Source: Hordeum vulgare subsp. vulgare
Lineage: Eukaryota; Streptophyta; Magnoliopsida; Poales; Poaceae
Assembly (NCBI RefSeq): GCF_904849725.1
Contig: NC_058524.1
Span: 26,939,001 to 27,003,000, forward strand
Length of the DNA: 64,000 nucleotides
Direction of reading: 5' to 3'
Shown: piece after piece, positions 43,986-53,718 of the stretch
Position numbering within the stretch: position 1 is the stretch's first letter
Layout of the letters: each line of letters opens with the position of its first letter
Notes under the pieces: model-generated
Seen by the model: only the letters and a program-made list of their open reading frames with translations
Databases searched by the model: none
What the model was told of the DNA's origin: nothing
Made by a program: the position numbers and the translations under genes

Positions 43986-44800
43986 TATTGTGGATGTCGA
44001 TATTTAGAAACTCGACTTTCAAAAAAACTAATAACCCTTATATTTTAAAATTGATGAAATATTTAGTTTGGCTGGTGGGGGTGATGATGGTGTGTTTGTT
44101 TTTATGTATAACTAGCAAAAGGCCCGTGCGTTGCAACGGATTATTTTTTCCTAATTTTCAATGAAGATGACCATATTTTACTGCATCACTGAGATACACT
44201 ATCACTCTTAATTTCGTGAAATCATGAACAATTTAGAAATCATAACATTTTCTAAAAATCATGAACATATTTAAAATCATGAATATTTTTATCATTTATA
44301 GGTGATATTTAACAATGGGTTAAGGTGACAATTAAGCGACAATTTTGCGAGATGGCCTTTGTGAAAAAAATAACATGTTAAATTTGAAATTGAGGTTTGA
44401 AAGATATGAATAATTTAAAAGATACTTTAATCTGTAAAATATTTGAGGTTTGAGAAATGGCTAGAAAAAATGGGGAGTACCTTGGGTCAAACCTAGGTCT
44501 TCCGGACGGGATTGATACGGGCAGGCTGGCTAGAGAAATATATCAAAATTCATAATATTAAATTATTATGCTTAGATTCGACATAAATTTATTTTCCATC
44601 CATTTTTATTTAATATTGTGGATGTTGATATTTTTTGCTCTGAATTTGGACAGAGTTATAGAAATTTGACTTTTCAAAAAAAAATTATCCCTTATATTTT
44701 AAAACTGATGAAATGTTTATTTTTTCAAAAAAACGTAAGAGATTTTGCGTTTCATTGCATTGAAAAGAGAGGGAGTTGTTTGATGGAAGGTTTCTCCCGT

Positions 44801-44883
44801 TATTATAAATAAAAATAAAACATACTATCATCTCTACCGTGACGTGGAAGAGATGATAGTATGTTTTATTTTTATTTATAATA
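44801..44883. repeat. Perfect 35-bp inverted repeat with 13-base spacer
   Basis: Arms 44801-44835 and 44849-44883 are exact reverse complements around ACCGTGACGTGGA. The right arm has a counterpart in Y1 (44075-44111); the left arm does not. Confidence 0.95.
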
Positions 44884-44987
44884 CGTTTATTTGGTGGGTC
44901 TTCCATGGTGTGATTTTGTCTCATCCGCTGTCAACTTATATTTATGTGGAAATTTTTTGGATCAATGGTTTCATATACTATATTGAT

Positions 44988-46184
44988 GCCTCGACCCGCC
45001 CCCCTCTCCTCTCGTGTCGCCCCGCGGGCGACCGAGAGGGCGAACCCTAGATGTCAGCTTCCTCCCCCTTCCTCCGGCCCCATTCCCCGCCGCTGTCGGC
45101 ACATACCGCCGGGTGGTGGCGGGCTTCCACTATCCTCCGCTCGGATCTTGGGCTGGTGCGGGACGACCTGGTCGCGCGAGGGCGTCGTGCTCGTGTGGGT
45201 CCGGCGGTGCGGCGGCAGAGGCATGGACGCGGGCTCACGGTGCGGTGGTTGCGCGCACGTGTGGCGTGCTCGGGGCTGGATGCAGCGGAGGCTGGATCTG
45301 GCCCGGTGGGCGGCACATGCCGCGGGTTCGGAGTAGGCTGCTTGGCGGGCGGCGGTCCGACGCCTTGGTGGGAGGGGCCGGTGGTAGGTGCGGTGGTGGT
45401 GTTGCCCTTGGCAGCGAGGCGGTCTGTTGATCGGCGATCCGCCAGGGCGGGCCGGTTCGATCTTCGACAGGTCGTCTCCGGTTGGTCTGGTGCCATACGG
45501 GGGATGGGGGTGGCCGCTCCTATGTTGCGTATGCTGCAGCTCGGTGGCGGGGCCTTAACGGGCCCGATCTGGGCCCGGCTGGGCAAGGGGTCCAGCATGC
45601 CCCTGCGCTTGCGTCCGATCTGCTACCGCGTGTGTCGGTGGAGGTTGTCCCCTCCCACGCGGTTGTGGTACTGCCGGCCGCTATCGACGATGGTTGTGTC
45701 TCAGTCCAGTCGACCTCGCTGCGTTTGGTGGGTTGTTGGCATGGTGGAGATAAGGATTGGTCCCGGGCGATGTGTGCGAGGGGTCGGGAGAAATCTCTAT
45801 CGGATCTGGCCGACACCGATGCGGTGACGCCTGCGGGCGCCCCCTCCCTTCATGAAGGGCGTTGGATGTACCTCTCCCCGGCTAACCTCCGTGTGGCGGG
45901 AGAAATCCTAGGACTTGTCCGGGCAGCAGCGTCGTTGTCGTCGGAGTCCTTGAAGGTGTTGCTTGGCACACGGCAATCCAATGGCACTGACGTGTGGTGG
46001 AACTATTCGGTGGGCGCAATAGTTGCGGGACACTACAACTTTCGTTGATCCGGCGTTGCTCGCATTTTTTTTCTTATTTTTCTTTTCTCTTTCTTTTGGG
46101 CATGATTATGCTGCCTGCCCAGCACGTATCGTTGGTTGTATCGGTTGGTTGTTTTGTATACAAAGCGGGGAAATCCTTTTTCGG
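44988..46184 (+). mobile_element. GC-rich retroposon-like insertion with 14-bp target duplication
   Basis: The 1,197-bp block is flanked by TATACTATATTGAT at 44974-44987 and 46185-46198. Long variable target duplications are typical of target-primed (LINE/SINE-like) insertion. It opens with a GC-rich GCGGGCGACCGAGAGGGCG leader and AACCCTAG. It ends in a T-rich part with AAAGCGGGGAAATCC and no poly(A). A 258-codon frame (45051-45827) has no recognisable domain and competing frames overlap it, so I do not call it a gene. Confidence 0.7.
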
Positions 46185-46310
46185 TATACTATATTGATAC
46201 TACATTATCACATGGTAACACTTTTTTTCTAGATGGTGGGAGGATGCACGGGATTGATATATTTGTACAGCCGATTGCTGCTGATTGATTTGTAAATTCG
46301 TTGGGCGAGT

Positions 46311-46878
46311 CAAAATCGTAAAACAAATTTAAAATTGAATATCTCAAGTTAATGAAAGAATTTCAAAATTAGAAAATATAATGAATTAAAAGAAATAAAT
46401 GAGAGCGCTTATTGAGAAATTGTTGACCCGGTCAAAGTCAAGTGACCCAATTTAAAATTGATGTCTTTAATTAATTGCGAAGGCTTAAAAATTAGAAAGC
46501 ATATTGGATAGTATAGAAGAATTGGATGAGAAAGATTTGAGAAATTTTTGACGTGATCAAAATAGGGTGATGCAATTTTAATTGGAGAACCCAGTTGAAT
46601 ATGGGCTCTTTAAAAGTAAGGAGCAGAGTGTTAGAGAGGATTGGTCATAAATGTGTTAGGTCTTTGCTTCTGCTAAGTTGATCCTGTTAAAACTGAAGAT
46701 TAGTGGTCTAATATTTCTGTCGTCCTAACCATGTCGCTGTGCAAACCATGGGAACACCAAAGCACCTCTAGTGTACTCAGCAATCACCTGTGAAAAACAG
46801 ACCTTCAATTCCTTTTGCAGAGGCACATAATAACCATTAGTTTGGTTTGAGATAGGTGGTAAAAGAAGAATTCCCATC
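46311..46878. other. AT-rich sequence between Y2 and the gene fragments of the Helitron
   Basis: Short repeated phrases (AAATTTAAAATTG, then CCAATTTAAAATTG and similar) recur at about 100-130-base spacing. No coding exon is recognised. Confidence 0.5.
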
Positions 46879-48708
46879 TCATGGTATTGGCATTGTCAAC
46901 GAAATCAGTTCAAATCGTCCATCCTCAACATTTCTCCCGAGGTTGACTGAAATCTGGAAGCAGAATGGACTGTTCTTGCCTTGGTTCAGGAGGCATTTCA
47001 TAACAATGAGCCAGATAAGATGAAAATCAAGCTTATGTTTGGTTCTTTTCCTTTTAGCAATGCATGTCTTGCCACTTCCATCTAGCATCCCACAAGTGCT
47101 TGACTGGCCAGAGTCACAAGTATCTACCAGCATGCAGTGGCGGCTCTTGTAGCATTCACACACATCATCTGCGTTGATATTTGAAAATAGAATCTCGACA
47201 ACTCTACTCTTCACGAGCACAGGAACTTGCGCAGTTTGGTCTTGCACATAGATCTGCAGATCGTGAAGATATGGTTTTACTAATCTATTTCCAACAAAGA
47301 AACTGTTTGAGGTTGGGTGCTAGATCTCTTACCATGAATGGTTTATATATATGTCCAACAACATGGAGATACTTTGGATTATCAGGGCAATCGATTGGAT
47401 AAGTACTGTCTCCATAAAGATTCCTGAATAGGGAGTTCTATAAATCATGACAAGCAGAGCAATATAGAATAACTGATGAAATGTTGACAAGATGACATGC
47501 ATTTGCATACTTTTGGTATAGAGGTAAACCACTTAACTTGCACCCAGTAGTAATAAAATCTCTGACGATATCATTATGTCCATTCAAGGAATGTTTCTCA
47601 ATGACTGACAAGTGCCCCTTCAATTCAGGTCTAAGAGAACCCATTAAGACAATTTTGCCAATAGATGCATAAATATTCAAATTACATGGTTTGCTCTGAG
47701 GTAGTAGTTCTTAGATGGACAAGAAGTCTGCCGAATCATTTTTTATTCTTTCTTTCCAATTCTTCGACATCACCTGCAGTCAATATAGGAGTTTTATCCG
47801 TTACATAGTATAGATTTTTAAAATAAAATGTTAATGTTACAACTTATCCAAGAAGATAAGTTAAATAATTATGATCTACTTCTATCAACAGAGAACTTAT
47901 GGAGTGAAAAACATGAAAGCCTTGATTGTGTCGTTCGTCTATTAACATCAATGTAACATGTGAAATTGTGATATAAGATGGAAGTGAAGACACAGGAATG
48001 ACATCCAAAGGATTTTGATTACCATCTTATTAACAAGCTCATTTTAATGAAAATCCATTGTTTGAACCTTTAAACGGAATGTAAGGGAAAAAAGAAAGAA
48101 TTAAATATGTAGATTGCTACCTATCCCAATCAAACTAAAATCACAATGCCTTGGCAAATTTATACCTGCTGATGATTTTCTGCACGAGTACTTTTGGTGT
48201 GTACGATCCACTCTGACACTCTTCTTAATTTTGATCTTGTAGCATTCCCGAGTTTACAGTTAATTAAGAATTCATCAATTCCTAATAAAAGAGTCCATGT
48301 GTTTAGTTATCCAGTAATAGTTTTTTCTTCTTCTTAAACACAACTATCTGCTGGAAAATAAATGTACATGCTAATATAAACATGAGGGAGAAGGGGTTGT
48401 TTGAATATATTTCCCACCTTTTTCCCATCAACAAAGCCCTTACACTGTTAGTCTAATGTATATTTTCCCAATTTTCTCGATAGCAAAGATGGCAAAAACA
48501 TCATTGTAATTACTCCTGGGTCACCGCATTTTTAAGTACTACAACCAGGACAATGCCAGTAAAGACTAAAGAGCGGCAATGAATAAAACAAATGCAAAAG
48601 TCATACCTTCTGGTTGCACTAAATCTTTAGAGTTCATCAAAATTTGGACTGCAGACATCTGAGAAGCTCTTCCCTCCAAGCCATTTCTAAATTCTACTAT
48701 CTTAATAT
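46879..48708 (-). pseudogene. Broken multi-exon gene fragment in the Helitron, possibly an OB-fold nucleic-acid-binding protein
   Basis: Minus-strand exons with good splice borders are 48708-48607 (DIKIVEFRNGLEG...), about 47765-47333, and 47253-46879 ending in TGA. The last two join in frame as KPFM|IYVQDQTAQ across a 79-base intron. The middle exon has two in-frame stops, one at 47438-47440 after YCSACHDL. A C-x2-C pair followed by a Y-V-x-D-x-T stretch and a hydrophobic strand resembles the zinc-ribbon/OB-fold C-terminus of RPA1-like proteins. That assignment is tentative. The stretch 47766-48606 is intron-like, with no further exon seen. Confidence 0.5.
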
Positions 48709-49457
48709 CTGAAGAAAAAGAACGAGAATGTCTCACCACATGTTGTTTGCATGCACATAAGCTACATTTATAGGTTAAATCAGAAACAAGCTTACCTGAT
48801 ATGTTTGTTTCATAATTATGAGCATGGACGGACCAAGAAAACATCATATTATGAGGTTGTTTCATAATTTTATCTTGCTTACCTGATATGTTGATTACCA
48901 ACACAACATATAATTTTTTTGAGGGAATCGCAACATATAACTTGGTTCCTTTGGGGATGAGGTGAGAGCACATCCATTAGAATAAGACAACCAAACCAAT
49001 TGATTAAGGAGTTGGGGGTGGTCATGCTCTCGTTATCACTGGAACCCAGCCAAATATCGCAGGGAGATGCTCGCTCACACTATTCTCTTGTTCCACTATA
49101 CATTAACAATCTTTGAAAAAAGAAAGAAAAGTCCACCTCTTTCGGAGAATGGCAGCTCTCTAGAAACCAATACAAAAGGTTAAAACCCAATAGTTCAGTG
49201 GTTACAGTTGCAGACATACCAAGTGGGAGTCAAAATCTACCAGTATTTTCAATTCAATCAAGTTTGTGCTGGAATCATAACAAAACCGCTTTGCTGACCA
49301 GATGTGTACACGCAAAGTTATTTTTTGCAAAATAACATATATGGTGATTATTAATTCAGCTCAACAGAATTTGCCTAGATGCTTATACCAAAATAAATGC
49401 AAACACTGAACCATGAATACGAACATTCATCAGTGCAACGCAAAACACCATTACCTT
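48709..49457 (-). other. Spacer between the two captured gene fragments
   Basis: Contains two copies of a GAAACAACCTCAT/CTTACCTGATATG phrase near 48790-48890. No exon of RH57 or another gene could be read. It would be intronic if the two fragments are transcribed together. Confidence 0.45.
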
Positions 49458-49893
49458 GATTTCCCTCTCTGCCTCCTTCCGACGCCTCACGACGGCCTCG
49501 TCCTCGCCCTCCCTAACCACCACCTCCACAGGCTCCTCAACCGCCTCCTTCGCCTCCGCCCCCTTGAACACACTGAACCCCTACACAACATTTGCAGAAC
49601 AACAAACCTAGCGGAAATCAAACCACCAACACAACAGCTCAAAGCACCAAGCAAGCAGGAACCGAAGACTCACCGGGCGCGGAGGCGGCCCCGTCGGCGC
49701 GCTTCTTCTTCCTCTTGATCTTCTTCGCGTTGGCCTTGCTCTTGCTCTTGCGCTTCCGCTTCTTCTCCGGGCCCGGCGCCGCCACGTTGGGGGCCGCGGG
49801 GGCGGAGGACCGTGCGATGTCCCCCGCGAAGCGCTTGCGGTCGAAGCGGGTGCCGGCGAACATCGCCGACGAGAGGCTCGGCTTCTCCTCCAT
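49458..49893 (-). pseudogene. First two exons of a DEAD-box RNA helicase RH57-like gene, captured by the Helitron
   Basis: Exon 1 (49893-49674) starts MEEKPSLSSAMFAGTRFD and runs into a lysine/arginine-rich KKRKRKSKSKANAKK stretch, ending at a GTGAGT donor. Exon 2 (49580 to about 49458) encodes FSVFKGAEAKEAVEE and RRRKEAEREIK before a GTAATG donor. Both match what is known of the N-terminus of plant RH57, a nucleolar rRNA-processing helicase. None of the helicase motifs (GSGKT, DESD and so on) is present anywhere in the window. The predicted exon 1 to exon 2 junction is out of frame by one base. This is a fragment, probably with its own 5' leader (49894-50234). Confidence 0.75.
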
Positions 49894-50234
49894 GGTTTGG
49901 GCTTGAGACGACGGCGGGGGCGGAGGAGGCGGAGGGGCGTGGGGGCCTTGGGGTTGGGCTGATCCGTCGGGGTGGGGGCCAACGCCGTCGCCGAAGACGG
50001 GGGAACCGGTGGTGTCTGTCGGGGGTGGGGGGTGGGGGGAGTTGGGAGTTGGGAAGGGGGAGACGTGCGTGGGGATGGAATTATGGGCTGTTTTCTGGGA
50101 CATGTGGTACGTGGGGGTGGGGGTGGAACGATGTGTCCCATGTCGTACGAGGGGTGGGGATCGAGCTGGGAGGTCGAACCATAAGCGAGGTCGAACCATC
50201 ACGACGACGGCAGATCCCCCTTTAATAGTAGAGA

Positions 50235-50470
50235 TATGGTGATTTAATGGCCTTTTCATGATGTGATTGCTAACTAACCTATATTCATGTGAGAAAATTT
50301 CTGCGTTGGTGATTGCATGTATTATATTGTGCTAGAGTATCATATGGTGGCATTTCTTTTTCCACGTGATGGGAGGGTGCACGGGGTTGATTTATTTTTA
50401 TTACATCGATTGCTGCTTAATTTGGAAAATTGTTGGCATAGTCAAAGTCGTAAACCAGATGAAAATTTCC
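50235..50470. repeat. Right part of repeat Y1
   Basis: Continues Y1 after the large Helitron and matches Y2 at 44884-44987 plus 46185-46310, for example the GATGGGAGGGTGCACGGGGT region. Beyond about 50470 it gives way to the Harbinger remnant. Confidence 0.7.
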
Positions 50471-50479
50471 GTGCGGCCA

Positions 50480-51561
50480 TTTGACGTTGATGTCCGACTA
50501 CTTTGCCCTCATGCCCTCTTCGCTAATAATTCTTCACCAACGGTTGCAGATGTAAAAAAAATATCTTCGATCATTTCTACCATGGGGTCCGGTCCTTTGA
50601 TGATGACTTCATCTTTAAGAAGAACCTCATGGGAAGGATTGGGTTCCGCACTTACTAGGAATGCACGTTTGCATTACGGATGCTTGCATATGGCACAAGC
50701 GCTAATTCATGGAACGAGTACCACGGATGTGTGAGAGCACATGTGGAAATGCATGGTCAGATTTACAATTGTTGTGGTATTAGTGTTTGGACCTTGATAC
50801 TTGAGAGAACCAAATGTCAGAGACACATAGAGACTCTTGGCAATCTCGGAAGCAAGAGGGTGGTCATGTTTTTCTCGGATCTCTTGACTCGATGCATTGG
50901 AAATGGAAGAACGACCTAAAAACTCTACAAGGGCAATATCAGGGCCATGTTAAGAAGCCCATGATCACTCTTGAAGTAGTTGCATCACATGATCTTTGGA
51001 TTGGCATGATTATTTTTGGATACCCAATTCTCACAATCATATAAGTGTGCCACAACGATCACAATTGTTTACGAGACTTGCCGAAGGAAAAAACCTCCTC
51101 CTTGCCACTATATAGTCAATGGGCATGAGTACAACATGAGTTAGTATCTGGTTGACGGTGCCTATCCTTTGTGGGCTACCTTTCTCAACACCATCTCTAG
51201 CTCAATTGACTAGAAAAATGCTCAATTTGCTCAAAGACAAGAAGCAGCTAGAAAGAATGTTGAGAGGGCATTTGCAGTTCTGCGGCCACGTATTGCAACT
51301 ATTCATGGACCGGCTAAATTATGAGATGCGGAGACTTTGTGCAAGGTGATGACATGTTGTGTGATCATGGACAACATGATCGTGGAGGGTGAGGGTGAGG
51401 ATGTTGCCGCATCTTCTGAATTTGAGAACATGAATGACCGTATCGAACTTCATGATCAGAATGTGGTCACATTTGAAGAGTTTGTTCAAATGCATCACCA
51501 AATCCGGCATCGAGCTACTCCAACTGAAGGAAGATTCTATCAAGAATCTGTGAACGATTAA
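50480..51561 (+). pseudogene. PIF/Harbinger transposase remnant
   Basis: The PIF/Harbinger nuclease is a DDE enzyme. Readable parts, in different frames, include GSLDSMHWKWKN (first D) near 50870-50905, and KKPMITLEVVASHDLWI near 50960-51005. Then comes a degraded second-D region near 51040, an ERAFAVLRPR stretch (third acidic residue) near 51260, and MTCCVIMDNMIVEGEGED at 51337 to a stop at 51561. Many stops and shifts separate them. The terminal repeats of an element are not recognisable. Confidence 0.8.
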
Positions 51562-53718
51562 AAGGAACACCGATGTTTGAATGTACTCTTTGAACTTATT
51601 TAAGTAGAAGTAGAACTACCGCTGCATTTGAATATTTGAACTATCTTACACCCCTAGTAACGCTCTATACAAAATATTATAACGTGGTATACAAAGTATA
51701 GTAATTTTTGTAAAGAATATAGTAAATTGCAAACTTGGATGGTAAAAAATATCTCACAATTACTACGTTCCATACACTATTTTATAAGATTTTATATACA
51801 GCGTTACTATGGACGTTGAATAAGCTATTCTACACGCATGTTTAGAATAGTATTATCATATACGTATATGCGGTTATTTGAGTGTGCGCGGGTGAAAAAA
51901 TAATGAGGCGGGATGTATGCATGCAACATTGGATGATCGGCTCTTGTATTAGTGTTCACAAACTGGCCCTTGATCCACGAACAAATACCTAAGCATATTT
52001 ACGGGTCAATCTTAAAGATGTAAGATGTTTCTACGTCCATATCAAGATAAATCTAAGATAAATATTATTTCATGGAGTAGTAGTATAGAAGTGGCACCAC
52101 TCAAACAGAGTTTGAGTCATTTGCCATCTAGCGAGCATGACGTTAGGATGACCTGTGCTGACCTAGATAATTGGCAATGGTGACCACAAAACTGCTTTCC
52201 TGTCGCTTGCTCTTTTACTTTGTTAAGAGATGGATCTTGGGCTTTGATTAGCTTTTGCCGGCTACTACGTCTTTCCGTGTTTACCAGATCTCATTGTATT
52301 TTTTGTTAAATTTGGCTATATACTACTCCCTCGTATTAATATATATAAGATGTTTTTAAGATTGAACTAACTTAAAATGTATGTGCACTCCGCAGACTAG
52401 CAAAATGTTATTGCTTGCCATAAAATCTTATATTATTGTGTTCGTATTTAAATGTTAGTTTGCAATGATATTGTTTTCGTATGTAGAACATAGTACATTT
52501 TATTAGCTAAAACTGTAGTCAAATTAAGACCCAAAATAGGAGGGGCTAGACGGCTAGTAAACTATAACAGAGGTAGTAATTACTAGATGAAAAGATAAAA
52601 AAATCATGAAGAAATGATGCATAGTTAGAAGCTAGAGGAACTACTACTCTACACTAAGAAATGATATATATTTTTATTATATATGTTTTTTATTAAAATG
52701 GTTAAATTGATGACTTAGATATATGTGTCAAACTTGAGGGGGTACTGTTTCTTGCTCCGAAGAATCGTCGCCATGCAAGTGGTTTCCTTTTAGAAGCAGA
52801 TGCAAGCAGTGCTAGGTGTGTGACCACAGCTGGACGGTAGTAGTAGTACTAGTAATTGTTGAGAGTTGAGACATGCAATTATCATAATCAATGCTGGTCA
52901 GAAACCCACAGAGATTTGAAGATAAGGTTTTCCCTCGTCTCAATGGTGACCATGGATGACAGGCTAGCTTAAAACCATTCACCAAACCGGCCGCTCCCTC
53001 CGCCCCTAGTGTGAGCCAGCCAAGGAAGACAAAAAGCATGGTTTGGATCATCATTAGCTGGCTGGCTGGATGGACGGAGAGGTGTTTGTGAGTACAAATT
53101 GGCATTATCACCATTGTCTGGATCATTGTGATCATTGACCAAAGGACCATGTACGTGTAAGAAGTACTAGTGGCCATCGTCCCGGTCTTAAGCCCTGTCG
53201 AGCGGTGATAATCTAAGGTTTAATCACTTGCCATCCGGGGAGGGCAACGCCAAATAAAAGCGGGCCACTGTTAAACCACCATTGCAGCTGCAGGTGCACT
53301 AAATGACTGAGGCTACGACAACAACCATCTCCATGCTCTGCAAGAGCCCATTGTTTTATTTTTCACATGTGCTCTGCCACCACATAAAATCCAAGAGGAT
53401 CATTTCCTCATTATTCCGAGAGGATCGACATGCAATGCGCGCATGATCGATGGATCGATCACTTGAAGCTGCCTTTTGGCCGCCCATGTCGATCGCACCA
53501 GGAATCCAAGCATCGCTTTTCATGATGAACGCCATGGACAAAACATAAAGGGGACTTCGGTCAGCTCAGCTCAGCTCACGCTTTCTTTCAACGCGTTCTT
53601 CTTTTTGGACGATGGTCCATACGTACACAAGACCACCACACATAAATTTGAACCCGGTAAATGTACTGCTACTCCTTTGTCTTAGTCTGGCTTAAGCACT
53701 TGCCATGGCATCGATCGG
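51562..53718. other. Intergenic region downstream of the BURP gene
   Basis: No gene seen. A possible one-ended Stowaway-type MITE begins near 52327 (CTCCCTCGTATTAATATATA) with uncertain end near 52740. The last few hundred bases before the BURP stop would hold its 3' untranslated region and polyadenylation signals, which I cannot fix. Confidence 0.5.

Larger units (their letters stand above)
44520..46310. repeat. Repeat Y2, a second copy of the Helitron target sequence
   Basis: Y2 aligns with the pieces of Y1 at 42990-43111, 43986-44111 and 50235-50470 (for example ATATTGTGGATGTTGATATT and GGTGGGAGGATGCACGGG). It is interrupted only by the 1.2-kb retroposon at 44988-46184. It therefore shows what the two Helitron target sites looked like before insertion. 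Confidence 0.75.
44112..50234 (-). mobile_element. Large Helitron carrying gene fragments
   Basis: On the minus strand it begins TCTCTACTATTAAAGG after an A (50234) and ends with CCGTTGCAACGCACGGGC, a palindrome, then CTTTTGCTAG followed by T (44112). These are the standard features of grass Helitron ends. The uninterrupted target is visible in the internal paralogue at 44868-44890 (TTTATTTATAATACG), matching the joined flanks TTTATGTATAA and TATGGTG. It contains no RepHel gene and is non-autonomous. Contents in element order are helicase exons, a broken multi-exon gene, and repeat Y2 with a retroposon insertion. Confidence 0.85.

Noticed and set aside
45051..45827. 258-codon frame in the GC-rich retroposon
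   Set aside because: Three plus-strand frames overlap with similar lengths, composition is driven by GC content, and no domain is visible.
49458..49893. A live DEAD-box helicase gene
   Set aside because: Only the N-terminal exons exist. None of the helicase motifs is found downstream on the minus strand, and the fragment lies within Helitron ends.
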